Assembly (NCBI GenBank): GCA_002753665.1
Contig: PEAP01000009.1
Coordinates: forward strand, 1-58,221
DNA length: 58,221 nt
Direction: 5' to 3'
From: Magnetococcales bacterium DC0425bin3
Lineage (GTDB): Bacteria > Pseudomonadota > Magnetococcia > Magnetococcales > DC0425bin3
The position numbers and the translations under genes were made by a program. Positions 42,677 to 51,451 of this stretch are shown one piece after another (within the stretch, counting starts at the first letter, position 1; each line of letters begins with the position of its first letter). A model generated the notes under the pieces. The model saw nothing but the letters and a program-made list of their open reading frames with translations. It was not told the DNA's origin and did no database searches.

Positions 42677-43399
42677 ATGGGCGGGGTCGATCCCAAGGAA
42701 ATCGAGAAGTTCGAACAAATGGCCCATGAATGGTGGGATCCCGACGGCCGCTTCAAACCCCTGCACCGCATCAACCCCCTGCGCACCGACTATATCTGCG
42801 CCCGACTGGCCGGGGGACGGGATCGGGAACTGACCGGCCTGCGTCTGCTGGACATCGGCTGCGGCGGCGGAATCCTCGCCGAATCCCTGGCGGAACTCGG
42901 GGCCGAGGTGGTGGGCATCGACCGCTCGGACAAGATCATCGGCGTGGCCCGGGCCCATCAGCAGACCAGCGGCTCCCGGGTCGCTTACCGGGTGCAGTCC
43001 GCCGCCGAACTGGGCGCCGCCGAGCCGGCCTCCTTCGACGGCGTGCTGGCCATGGAAGTGTTGGAGCATGTCCCCCATGTGCCTGGGTTCCTGAAGGACT
43101 GCGCCGCCCTGCTCAAACCCGGCGGTCACTTCTTCTTCGCCACCCTCAATCGCACGCCCAAGGCCTGGGCGCTGGCCATCATCGGCGCGGAATACCTCCT
43201 GCGTTGGCTGCCCCGGGGCACCCACCAGTACGACCGCTTCGTGCGTCCCGGCGAGCTGACCCGCTGGGCCCGGGAGGTGGGCCTCACGGTCAAGGATGTG
43301 ACGGGCATGAGCTACTCCCCCCTGCGGGACGCCTGGTCCCTGGGCCGGGATGCCAGCGTCAACTATCTCGGTTACGGCCTGCGGGACGCCGGCGGCTGA
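42677..43399 (+). CDS. ubiG: Ubiquinone biosynthesis O-methyltransferase
   Basis: 240 residues. MGGVDPKEIEKFEQMAHEWW, then DPDGRFKPLHRINPLRTDYI is the UbiG opening, followed by the SAM motif LRLLDIGCGGGILAESLA and the typical VLAMEVLEHVPHVPGFL, GGHFFFATLNRTPKAWAL and MSYSPLRDAW. It does both O-methylations in ubiquinone synthesis. The ATG at 42677 has AGGAGGG upstream at a slightly long spacing of ten. The frame is open back to 42521 without coding character. Ubiquinone is the substrate of RquA, encoded 10 kb away. Confidence 0.95.
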   Translation: MGGVDPKEIEKFEQMAHEWWDPDGRFKPLHRINPLRTDYICARLAGGRDRELTGLRLLDIGCGGGILAESLAELGAEVVGIDRSDKIIGVARAHQQTSGSRVAYRVQSAAELGAAEPASFDGVLAMEVLEHVPHVPGFLKDCAALLKPGGHFFFATLNRTPKAWALAIIGAEYLLRWLPRGTHQYDRFVRPGELTRWAREVGLTVKDVTGMSYSPLRDAWSLGRDASVNYLGYGLRDAGG

Positions 43400-43722
43400 A
43401 CCGCCAGCTCCACCCGGCCGCGTGGGGCGCCGTCCTGGCCCAGGATGTGGATCTCCTGACCGCCGTCGGGGCGCTCCACCAGCAGGGCCAGACCTCCACC
43501 GGGCAGGGCCAGACCCTCACCGGGCCAGGTCGCGATGGCGGCAACCCGGCCCGGCAGGATCACCGTCCCCGTCCAGGGCGCGGCCGCCGCGGAAACCTCG
43601 GCCTTGGCGACCGCCGCCGGCCTGCCGGGGATGGCCCGCTGGGCGATCAGGTACAGCAATCCCGCCGAGCCCACCAACAGGATCACGCCCCCGGCGATGA
43701 CGAACAGCTTGACGAACCGCAT
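43372..43722 (-). CDS. Small single-pass membrane protein, unknown function
   Basis: 116 residues from the ATG at 43722 (GGAGGGGAG upstream). One N-terminal membrane segment (FVIAGGVILLVGSAGLLYLI) and a periplasmic, Pro/Gly-rich, beta-type part with GLALLVERPDGGQEIHILGQ. The 3' end overlaps the ubiG 3' end by 28 bp on the other strand. Its start codon overlaps that of rluD on the opposite strand (43720-43723, CATG). Confidence 0.65.
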   Translation of the reverse strand: MRFVKLFVIAGGVILLVGSAGLLYLIAQRAIPGRPAAVAKAEVSAAAAPWTGTVILPGRVAAIATWPGEGLALPGGGLALLVERPDGGQEIHILGQDGAPRGRVELAVQPPASRRP

Positions 43723-44701
43723 GATCGAACTCCCCTCCTCCCCCGTCCACTGCCTGGAACTGACCATCCCCCCGGCCCTGGCCGGTCTGCGACTGGATGC
43801 CGCCCTGGCCAGCCTGGACCATACGGTGAGCCGCACCGGCATTCAACGGCTCATCGAATCCGGCGCGGTGACCCGGTCCGGAACGGTGGTGCTGTCGATC
43901 CGGGAGCGGGCCCAGGCCGGCCAGTGCTACCGGATCGTGCCGCCCCCGCCCCGGCCGGCCCAGGCCGTGGCCCAGGCGATCCCCCTGGTGGTGCTGTACG
44001 AGGATGACCATGTCATCGTCATCGACAAGCCCGCCGGACTGGTGGTCCATCCCGGGGCCGGCGCCCCCGACGGAACCCTGGTCAACGCCCTGCTGCACCA
44101 TTGCCGCAACCAGCTATCGGGCATCGGCGGGGTGGAGCGTCCGGGCATCGTCCATCGGCTGGACAAGGAAACCAGCGGCGTGCTGGTGGCGGCCAAGAGC
44201 GATCAGGCCCATCAGGCCCTGGCGGCCCAGTTCCAGGCCCATACCATCACCCGCCGCTACCAGGCCATCGTCAAGGGCTGCCCCGCCGCCGGCGGCACCA
44301 TCGATGCCCCCATCGGTCGGGATCCCCACCACCGGACCCGCATGGCCGTCACCACCCGGGGCGGACGCCAGGCCGTGACCCACTGGCGGCTGCTGGAGCG
44401 CTTCACCGGCTTCGCCCACATCCAATGCCGCCTGGAAACCGGCCGCACCCATCAGATTCGTGTCCACATGGCCCACATCCGCCATCCCCTGCTGGGCGAT
44501 CCCCTGTATGCCAGGCCCTTCATCCCGCCGAGCCACTGGCCCCGGAACCTCATCGACCGCCTCCGGGCCCTGGACCGCCAGGCCCTGCATGCCGAACTGC
44601 TGGAATTCGACCATCCGAGGACCGGAGAACGGTTGCGCTTCCAGTCCCCCCCGCCCGCGGACTTCGCCCAACTGCTGGAGAACCTCCATGGCCTGCCCTG
44701 A
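43721..44701 (+). CDS. rluD: RluA-family 23S rRNA pseudouridine synthase
   Basis: 326 residues. An S4-like N-terminal domain (RLDAALASLDHTVSRTGIQR) and a pseudouridine synthase domain with the catalytic motif PGIVHRLDKETSGVLVAAKS (the Asp in HRLDKxTSG). Later motifs are RRYQAIVKG, TGRTHQIRVHMAHI and HPLLGDPLY. The layout (S4 + RluA) fits RluD, which modifies helix 69 of 23S rRNA (U1911, U1915, U1917); RluC is the alternative. No ribosome site precedes the ATG at 43721. Confidence 0.9.
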   Translation: MIELPSSPVHCLELTIPPALAGLRLDAALASLDHTVSRTGIQRLIESGAVTRSGTVVLSIRERAQAGQCYRIVPPPPRPAQAVAQAIPLVVLYEDDHVIVIDKPAGLVVHPGAGAPDGTLVNALLHHCRNQLSGIGGVERPGIVHRLDKETSGVLVAAKSDQAHQALAAQFQAHTITRRYQAIVKGCPAAGGTIDAPIGRDPHHRTRMAVTTRGGRQAVTHWRLLERFTGFAHIQCRLETGRTHQIRVHMAHIRHPLLGDPLYARPFIPPSHWPRNLIDRLRALDRQALHAELLEFDHPRTGERLRFQSPPPADFAQLLENLHGLP

Positions 44702-44822
44702 AGGGGGCGCGGCATGAGCCGCCGAACTGGCCGGCATGAACCGAAGGGATTTCATCCGCGCCCTGGCACGGGAAGGGGTAGAGGTGTTCACTCTGCAGGA
44801 AAACATACAACAGGAGGTTACA

Positions 44823-45089
44823 ATGGCCATCCTTCCCGAAATGATTCCCGTGTCCGACCTGCGCCAGGACGCCGCAGCCACTCTCAAGCGGCTGGAGCAT
44901 TCCCGCGACCCCATCGTCATCACCCAGCGGGGACGGGCCGCCGCTGTCCTGATGAGCATCGACACCTACGAACGCGGTGAAGAAGAACGCCTTCTTCTCC
45001 GACGTCTGGCCAAGGGCTATCAGGAGATCCAGAGCGGACAGGGGCACGCCCTGGAGGACGTGTTGGGCGCAGCCGAGGCTCTCTTGTAG
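44823..45089 (+). CDS. Phd/YefM-family antitoxin, orphan
   Basis: 88 residues with AGGAGG five bases before the ATG at 44823. IPVSDLRQDAAATLKRLEHS, then DPIVITQRGRAAAVLMSIDTYE is the Phd/YefM DNA-binding fold. The C-terminal helix is the toxin-binding arm (RRLAKGYQEIQSGQGHALED). No toxin gene follows; the next gene is on the other strand 60 bp on. A short upstream frame, MNRRDFIRALAREG at 44736, looks like the first helix of a HicA/YcfA protein, perhaps a second decayed module. Confidence 0.8.
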   Translation: MAILPEMIPVSDLRQDAAATLKRLEHSRDPIVITQRGRAAAVLMSIDTYERGEEERLLLRRLAKGYQEIQSGQGHALEDVLGAAEALL

Positions 45090-45148
45090 TTGGTTGGCAA
45101 ATGAAACAAGACGACTGCGCAGCCGCCATTGCACCAGGTTCCGCGCCG

Positions 45149-46021
45149 TTACGGAATCTTCAAGAACAGCGTTTCCCCCACCTCCCCGCTGCCGAACAGG
45201 GGTTTATCCAGGGTCGGATCCTCCGGCCGGCCGGCGATTTCGTAAATCGAAATCCCGAACTGATTCCGGGTGCCCCTCTGGAACTGCAGGTCGTCGGTGT
45301 TGCCGGTATAGAACGCCCGTCCGAATTCGATGCACCAGCGACCGTTTTCCCAATGCCCCTTGGCCTTGACGTCCGCCCGGCTGCCATCCGGGGTCTGGAA
45401 GCGGAATTTCGGCACTTCATCCCCCTGATAACTCTCCACCAGATTGGGGGCATAGGCCGGGGTGCCAGCGTCTCCCGGTCTGACGAGATAATAGACATAC
45501 CCCTCTTTCGACAGAACTTTCTGATGATCGGGCAGCGGATCGAGGCTGTAGATGTCCATCTTGTCGTCGGCATGGCCGGCATGATCGGTCCGAAAGGCCT
45601 TCCAGTACCAGATATCGGCCCGATAGGGCCGTTCCGCCGACAGGCTGAGGTCGATGGGGTTGGACTCCATGCTCCATTTGATGACGAAGGAATCCTCCCG
45701 CTTCGGCCCGGTCTGGTAGCGCTTCTGCTTGTCATCCCAGATCATGGTCTTGTGTTGGCGATCCTCGGTGGGATCGTCGAACACGGCCATGATGAAGAGC
45801 TGATTCCCGGTATGGATGGCCCTGAGCCGAATGTCGGTTCCCGTCACCTGGTCCCTGGTGACGATCTCCGGGGCCTTCTCCCAAACCGGGTCGGGATGGC
45901 CATCGATGGCCGGTGCCTGGGCCACCGTGTGGGCTGTCAGCTCCTGCTCCGCCCATCCCCTCCCGGGGGCCAGGAACAGCAGCATCGCCAGCGTGGACCA
46001 GCAGCATCGATTCATTGTCAT
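45149..46021 (-). CDS. Periplasmic ethylbenzene-dehydrogenase-related haem-binding protein
   Basis: About 290 residues. A signal peptide (CCWSTLAMLLFLAPGRGWA) precedes an EB_dh-type domain (cytochrome b-type haem fold of DMSO-reductase-family gamma subunits): APAIDGHPDPVWEKAP, IRLRAIHTGNQLFIMAVFDD, FVIKWSME, DIWYWKAFRTDHAGHADD and GISIYEIAG. It lacks CxxCH, so haem would be b-type or absent. It starts 46 bp after the big kinase gene ends and is probably cotranscribed with it, so it may be a redox sensor partner or a regulated electron carrier. Confidence 0.82.
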   Translation of the reverse strand: MTMNRCCWSTLAMLLFLAPGRGWAEQELTAHTVAQAPAIDGHPDPVWEKAPEIVTRDQVTGTDIRLRAIHTGNQLFIMAVFDDPTEDRQHKTMIWDDKQKRYQTGPKREDSFVIKWSMESNPIDLSLSAERPYRADIWYWKAFRTDHAGHADDKMDIYSLDPLPDHQKVLSKEGYVYYLVRPGDAGTPAYAPNLVESYQGDEVPKFRFQTPDGSRADVKAKGHWENGRWCIEFGRAFYTGNTDDLQFQRGTRNQFGISIYEIAGRPEDPTLDKPLFGSGEVGETLFLKIP

Positions 46022-46067
46022 CGCCTTTCTCTCCGCGATCGTTGGGCGGACCGTTGGCACCCCTCGA

Positions 46068-49000
46068 TCAGGATGGGCACCGTCCGTTCAGCCGGTCGGC
46101 CAGATGGGCCAGATGTCGATTTTTTTCATTCAACTCCTGCTCCAACCGGCGCCGTCCGATGATGCTGGTCAGGGTCTTCGCCAGGGTGGTCAGGAACGCC
46201 AGCTCATCACTGTCGGGGCTGTGACCAGGCTTCACCGGGATGTTGAGTACCCCCACCAGCAGTTCCTGGTCGGTGAGCGGGAGGCAAATGTGGCCGTGGG
46301 GCTGGTCCGGCGGCGTGGCGCCCTGCCGACACTCCTCCTCACCGGCAAACACCATCTGTCGGGTCTGGCCCGCCTGGCCGCAGAGACAATCCCCGAGAAT
46401 CAGATCGGCGCACCGCTGCTGCGCTTCCGGAGGCATGCCCTTGGAGGCCTGCAGTTTCAGATGTCCGGTGGCCGGATCCAGCAGAAACAGGGAGCCTCGG
46501 TACAAGGACGGCAGCCAGGATACCGAAAGGATGATCTCCAGGGCCACCTCGAGTTGCCGATCCAGACTCATGGGCTCCATGCTGGTTTCCAGCAGGGCAT
46601 TGATGGCCATGCGCGAGGAGAGGCGCCTCTGGCTGCGCAATTCCATTTCCCGCTGCCGGGAGATGTCGCGGAATACCACCACGCAGCCGAGGGTCTCCTT
46701 CTCCTGCCGGATCAGGGACGCGGTATATTCCACGGGAAAGGCAATGCCGTGCCGGTTGCGGAACATCCCTTCCCCCCGCTGGATGGGCGAGCCCCCATCG
46801 AGTCGATGGCACAGGCTGCATGGCTCCGACTCGATGGGCGTGCCGTCAATGCGACAGTGATGGGTCACCTCCTGTTGTCGCTTGCCCAACAGCTCCGCTT
46901 CCGTGGTGGCCAACAGACGGGCGGCCGAGGGGTTGGCCATGATGACCCGGCATTGGCGATCGAAACCGATGATGCCCTCCCCCGTCGCTTCGAGGATCAT
47001 CCGGTTCCGCAGGCAGATGGCCGCAACGTCCTGCTCCTGCAGAGCCGTGGTCAACGAATCCAGCAATGGTTGGATGTGCCGTGGGTCGGCGGCAGTGGAT
47101 TCCCCGGCGTTCCGCCCCGGCGGGGAGGATTTGCTTGCAGAGGGGTCGGAACGGTCGCCGAACAAGGGACGCAAGGCGGCCCCCACCTCGTCCAGATTCC
47201 GATCGAACTCGGTCAACAGCTCGGGAATCTCCTGCAGGCTCTTCTCCCGGAAGGCGTGTTCCAGATCCCGGGTCGATTCGTACAGCTTCACCGCGGAAAC
47301 ATTGCCGGCGCTGCTCTTGATCGTGTGCAGCAGGGCGGCCATGGTTTCGGGAGTGGCGCCCTCGACCCAGGTGCGCCGGATATCCACGGAGCGGGAGGCG
47401 CTGCAATATTTATCGAAGAACATGCGCAACAGTTCGAGCAACAACTCCTGATCCCCGTCCAGGCGGTCCAGGGCATCGGGCAGATCGATCCCGGGCAGTG
47501 TCGGCGGCAGGGACATCGGTCGCCGGGTGGGGCCGGCGTCCGGGTCCTGGGCTGTGCCACCGGCAGACGCAATCGCGGGTTCGCCTGCCGACGGGCCGTG
47601 CCGCTGGTCCGCCGCGGTGGTCCGCTCCGGAACCACCCGGGTTCCCTCCCGAGGCTGCGCCCACCGCAACAGGCATTGGAACAGCTCTTCGGTATTGATC
47701 GGTTTGCCCACATGATCGTTCATCCCGGCGGCCAGGCATTTCTCCCGATCTCCGGAAAGATTGTGGGCGGTCATGGCGATGATGGGCAATTGGGCCCAGG
47801 CGGGATCCGCGCGCAACCGGCGGGTCGCCTCGAAACCGTCCATCAACGGCATTTGCAGATCCATCAACACGACGGCATAGGACTTTTCCCGCACCTTGCG
47901 CAGCACCGCCCGGCCATCGGCGGCGATATCCACCACAATGCCGGCACGCTCCAGAATCTCCCGGGCCACCACCTGATTGATCTCATTGTCTTCCGCCAGC
48001 AGCACGCGGATACCGAACAGCACTTTCCAGACCTGCTGTTCCGACTCCTTCCGCGTCCGGTTGCGATAGAAGAGACCCACATCCAGGCCAAAAACGGTCA
48101 TGATCGCGTCGAAGAGTCCCGAACGGCAGATGGGCTTTTCCACATACCCCTTCACACCGAGAAGATCGGCTTTTTCCTGCAGGGCCTCGTTGCCGAACGC
48201 GCTCATAAAAATTATCCTGGGAATGGTCACCGGCGCCCCCAGGGCACCCCATGGCTGGGAGAAGCGCTTTTCCTCGATGATGCGGGCCGCGGTCTCGATG
48301 CCATCCATGCCGGGCATCAGCCAGTCGAGCAGAATCAGGCCGAACGGGGTGCCGTCGGCCACCGCCCGATCCAAGGCCCGCAGCGCGGCCTCCCCCGAAG
48401 GGACCGCCATCGGGCTGAAATGAAAATCCCGCAGCATCGCGTCCAATATGTCCCGGGCGGCGGCGCAGTCGTCGACGATCAATACCCGCAGGCCTTCCAG
48501 GTCGGTGGCGGGGGGCAGACAGGGGGACGCCTCCTGGGCAGGCCGTTTGAAATCCAGGGTGAAATGAAAGCGCGAGCCCTGGCCGAACCGGCTTTCCACC
48601 CCCAACTCCCCCCCCATCATGGCGACCAGGCGCCGGCTGATGGCCAACCCCAGTCCCGTGCCCCCGAAACGCCGAGCCGGATCGTCCTGGACTTGAGAAA
48701 AGGCATCGAACACCTTGTCCAGATTGGCTCGATCGATGCCGATGCCGGTATCCTGGACGGCAAAGGCCGCACGCACCCCATCGGCGGTCTTCTCCACCAG
48801 GACCGCTTCGAGCACCACCTCGCCCTGGTGGGTGAATTTGATGGCGTTGCCCACCAGATTGACCAGCACCTGCCGCAATCTGAGGGAGTCGCCCACCAGA
48901 TCGATCATGAGCGGCGAGGCCAGCGAAAGCACCAGTTCGATGTTTTTTTCCGCCACCTGCTGCCGAAACAGGTCACCCACCTCCTCGAACAGCTCGAACA

Positions 49001-50414
49001 GGCGGAACGGTTTGGGCACCAGGTCGAGCCGGCCCGCCTCGATCTTGGAAAAATCGAGGATGTCGTTGATGATGCGCAGCAACGCCTTGGCGGAGATGAG
49101 AACCTTGGTCAAATGGCTCCGCACCCGGGGATGCAGCTCCTTCTTCAGGCTCAGCTCGGTCAACCCGATGATGGCGTTCATCGGCGTCCGGATCTCATGG
49201 CTCATGTTGGCCAGAAACTGGGATTTGGCCTGACCGGCTTCGATCAGCTTCGCGTGCTGCCGGCCCAGGGCTTCGGCCATCAGGTTGATGTTGTGCGCGA
49301 GCTGGCCGAGTTCGTCCCGGTTGCCGTTGACGATGCGGAATTCCAGATCGCCCTCCCGCAACCGTTCTGTGCCACGATGCAGTCTTTGGATGCGGACCGT
49401 CAGGATGCGCCAGACGAGAGCGGCAAAGCCGAGAAACAGCATCCCCCCCGCCAGGGAGACGTAATACATGACCTGTTGGTGACGGCTGGCGTCCAGGATG
49501 ATGCGGGCCTGCGCTGCACCCGTTTCTTCCGTGATCGAGCGGTCGATCGCGTTGAGTACCATGTCGATCCTGCGGTACGAATCGATGATTTCATGCTCCA
49601 ACAGGGTCAGGATGCCCTCATAATCCTGCTGCTCCAATTCCTCGGTTTCATACAGCCTGAGATGTCCCTTGTACCGTTCCAGCCACTGACGGAGTTCCAT
49701 CACCGATTGTTTGTCTTCGGCAAGGAAGGCCGGCGTCAAGGCGGTCTCAATCCCTTCCAGGGCCTGTTCCATCCGCAAGGACAGGGAATGAAGGTGCTTG
49801 AAGGTGGTCACATCGCGATCGAGATAGCGCTGGATCTCGTTTCTGGCCGTGGCCAGCAGGGTGCGGGATCCCAGGACCTGTCGCACCAGAACCGCATCGT
49901 CCTGATGAGCGGCGATCGTTTCCGCCAATCCCGTGTTGATCAGCTCGACCAGGTCAGCCAGGTCGATTTGGATCTGGCTGCGCAGGAAGGAACTGGTATC
50001 GTTGGCCGGATCGTTCGCTTCCTCGATGATCTGATGCTGGAAAGCGACCTCGATTTTTCCACTCAACCCCTGCAGGCCCTGGTGGCTGATTCGCGCAGGC
50101 CGCCACCCCACCTCCAGCAGGCGGTTCTCCAATTTTCCCAGCGAAATCCGCAAGGCTTGCAATGAGACCAGGACGCCCTGGGCGGAGATCCTGTCGCGCG
50201 CCAGATACTTGCGAAAGGTCTCCTTCGAGGTGTTGAGCAGGCGGGTGAACAGCTTGAGCCTTTCCTGGACCGGAATGTGTTCCTGAACGACCATCCGCAT
50301 TTTCGCCGTGGCGTCGTTCAGAAAGTGGTCGCCATGGCGGGCGACGATCAGCAGGAGAACAAACATCACCCCCAGCCCGGCGATCAGCACGAAGCGGAAC
50401 GAGACGTTCTTCAC
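46068..50414 (-). CDS. Giant hybrid sensor histidine kinase (HAMP-HK-REC-REC-Hpt-PAS-GAF)
   Basis: 1448 residues from a GTG with AGGAG seven bases upstream. N-terminal membrane segment (about 8-25), a helical periplasmic sensor (about 30-310), second membrane segment, HAMP ([20 protein letters not shown]), HisKA with [14 protein letters not shown] (His near 406), HATPase ([20 protein letters not shown]), two receivers ([22 protein letters not shown]) and Hpt ([11 protein letters not shown] near 1028). Unusually, a PAS domain ([19 protein letters not shown]) and a GAF domain follow at the C-terminus, with no output domain. The linker before the Hpt contains a Family B fragment. Confidence 0.92.
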   Translation of the reverse strand: MKNVSFRFVLIAGLGVMFVLLLIVARHGDHFLNDATAKMRMVVQEHIPVQERLKLFTRLLNTSKETFRKYLARDRISAQGVLVSLQALRISLGKLENRLLEVGWRPARISHQGLQGLSGKIEVAFQHQIIEEANDPANDTSSFLRSQIQIDLADLVELINTGLAETIAAHQDDAVLVRQVLGSRTLLATARNEIQRYLDRDVTTFKHLHSLSLRMEQALEGIETALTPAFLAEDKQSVMELRQWLERYKGHLRLYETEELEQQDYEGILTLLEHEIIDSYRRIDMVLNAIDRSITEETGAAQARIILDASRHQQVMYYVSLAGGMLFLGFAALVWRILTVRIQRLHRGTERLREGDLEFRIVNGNRDELGQLAHNINLMAEALGRQHAKLIEAGQAKSQFLANMSHEIRTPMNAIIGLTELSLKKELHPRVRSHLTKVLISAKALLRIINDILDFSKIEAGRLDLVPKPFRLFELFEEVGDLFRQQVAEKNIELVLSLASPLMIDLVGDSLRLRQVLVNLVGNAIKFTHQGEVVLEAVLVEKTADGVRAAFAVQDTGIGIDRANLDKVFDAFSQVQDDPARRFGGTGLGLAISRRLVAMMGGELGVESRFGQGSRFHFTLDFKRPAQEASPCLPPATDLEGLRVLIVDDCAAARDILDAMLRDFHFSPMAVPSGEAALRALDRAVADGTPFGLILLDWLMPGMDGIETAARIIEEKRFSQPWGALGAPVTIPRIIFMSAFGNEALQEKADLLGVKGYVEKPICRSGLFDAIMTVFGLDVGLFYRNRTRKESEQQVWKVLFGIRVLLAEDNEINQVVAREILERAGIVVDIAADGRAVLRKVREKSYAVVLMDLQMPLMDGFEATRRLRADPAWAQLPIIAMTAHNLSGDREKCLAAGMNDHVGKPINTEELFQCLLRWAQPREGTRVVPERTTAADQRHGPSAGEPAIASAGGTAQDPDAGPTRRPMSLPPTLPGIDLPDALDRLDGDQELLLELLRMFFDKYCSASRSVDIRRTWVEGATPETMAALLHTIKSSAGNVSAVKLYESTRDLEHAFREKSLQEIPELLTEFDRNLDEVGAALRPLFGDRSDPSASKSSPPGRNAGESTAADPRHIQPLLDSLTTALQEQDVAAICLRNRMILEATGEGIIGFDRQCRVIMANPSAARLLATTEAELLGKRQQEVTHHCRIDGTPIESEPCSLCHRLDGGSPIQRGEGMFRNRHGIAFPVEYTASLIRQEKETLGCVVVFRDISRQREMELRSQRRLSSRMAINALLETSMEPMSLDRQLEVALEIILSVSWLPSLYRGSLFLLDPATGHLKLQASKGMPPEAQQRCADLILGDCLCGQAGQTRQMVFAGEEECRQGATPPDQPHGHICLPLTDQELLVGVLNIPVKPGHSPDSDELAFLTTLAKTLTSIIGRRRLEQELNEKNRHLAHLADRLNGRCPS
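47560..47595 (-). repeat. Family B fragment inside the giant kinase gene
   Basis: GCAGACGCAATCGCGGGTTC and the next bases CGCCTGCCGACG match the Family B segment near 18221 at 27 of 31 positions. It codes for [11 protein letters not shown] in the linker between receiver 2 and Hpt, in the same frame that gives SAGENGIAPAL in the GT39-type protein. Confidence 0.65.
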
Positions 50415-50761
50415 CGGACTGCTCCTGCCAAATCGCGCCCGCGCGATCGATCGGGCTCAGGCAAAGGCTTTGATGACCAGCGCCGTGATGGCCGCGACCA
50501 GATAGCCCACGGCCCATGGGATGACTGTGATGGATGGGGGAAGCCTCCCTCCACCCTCCCGAGACGGAGGTCGCGTTGCGGCATCCTCGGCAACCATCAG
50601 GCGGGATTGCCCAGCGGAGATGTCGGCATCATGTCAGGCGATTGCTTCGGCTGCAGCGGAACCTTCCGAAATCATGGTCGTCATTCGAGCATGGCCTCCT
50701 GGCTCGGCAAACTACTCTATCCCCCCATGCTCCGCAAGTTCCAGATTGCCGAGCGGGATAC
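50415..50761. other. Intergenic region with one Family A repeat
   Basis: A 347-bp gap. A Family A copy on the plus strand spans about 50529-50605 (GGATGGGGGAAGCCTCCCTC, then the diverged right module ending GCAACCATC). Left of it, the minus strand reads IPWAVGYLVAAITALVIKAFA and stops at about 50460, perhaps the last helix of a lost membrane gene. Right of it, a 30-codon plus-strand frame (50691-50783) starts MASWLGKLLYPP; it has no clear ribosome site and I do not call it. Confidence 0.6.
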
Positions 50762-51451
50762 TCACGACCACCAGCGCCGGTAGCCCGGGCTGTAGCAGAC
50801 CGGTTGCCGTTTCAGCAACGCCAGGGCGATGTCCCGGGCCACCCGGGAGGGGCTGGTCGCGCCCTGGCCGACCGCGCCCCGCAGCGGGCTGGCGGTGCGG
50901 GCCGGTTTGACGGTCATGACCTGCACCCCGGCCGGCGCCAGCCGGCGCCGGGTGCCTTCCAGAAAGACATCCACCGCCACCTTGCTGGCGGCATGGACAT
51001 AATCATCCCCCGCGCCCCGTTCGCCGGCCGGCGCGCCCAGCACCACGATGGTACCGCCGCCGCCCCGGGATTCGAAGCGCCGCGCCAGGGCATTGACCAG
51101 GCTGAACACGCTCAGGGTATTGACCTCCAGCGCCTGGCGCATGAGTTCCGGATCCTCCAGGCAGCGGCGTGGATCGGGATAGAACCCCTGGGCCACCAGG
51201 GCCAGGTCCAGGCCCTTGAAGGCCTGCCAGGCCTCCTCCACCAGGGGGGCATGGCCGCCCAGGTCGGTGGCGTCCTGGATCCGGGTCTCGATCCGGGCCG
51301 CGCCCCGGGTCTTGAGATCGTCGGCCACCTGCTGGAGCTTGCGGCCGTCCCGGGCCACCAGGAACAGCGGATCCCCCGCCGCCGCCCAGAGGCGGGCGGT
51401 GGCCTGGGCGATGGCCGATGTGGCCCCATAGACCATGACCTTGCTGCTCAT
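50762..51451 (-). CDS. DprE2-like short-chain dehydrogenase
   Basis: 229 residues. Classical SDR: cofactor loop VYGATSAIAQATARLWA from residue 7, LALVAQGFYPD, and the catalytic DDYVHAASKVAVDVFLEG with Tyr and Lys. The ATG overlaps the stop of the FAD oxidase gene as ATGA (51448-51451). In Mycobacterium, DprE1 and DprE2 epimerise decaprenyl-phosphoryl ribose to arabinose; related pairs occur in proteobacteria. By analogy it should reduce the 2-keto-sugar made by its partner; the polyprenyl-sugar substrate is inferred. Confidence 0.82.
   Translation of the reverse strand: MSSKVMVYGATSAIAQATARLWAAAGDPLFLVARDGRKLQQVADDLKTRGAARIETRIQDATDLGGHAPLVEEAWQAFKGLDLALVAQGFYPDPRRCLEDPELMRQALEVNTLSVFSLVNALARRFESRGGGGTIVVLGAPAGERGAGDDYVHAASKVAVDVFLEGTRRRLAPAGVQVMTVKPARTASPLRGAVGQGATSPSRVARDIALALLKRQPVCYSPGYRRWWS

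Noticed and set aside
45816-50165. A 1449-codon open frame opposite the giant kinase gene
   Set aside because: High GC and codon bias make the antisense frame stop-free. Its product is low-complexity, rich in H, Q, G and P without domains, while the minus strand encodes clear kinase domains.
50691-50783. A 30-codon plus-strand frame, MASWLGKLLYPP and on
   Set aside because: Too short, without a clear ribosome site, and out of phase with the nearby Family A repeat. Could be a small protein but cannot be supported.
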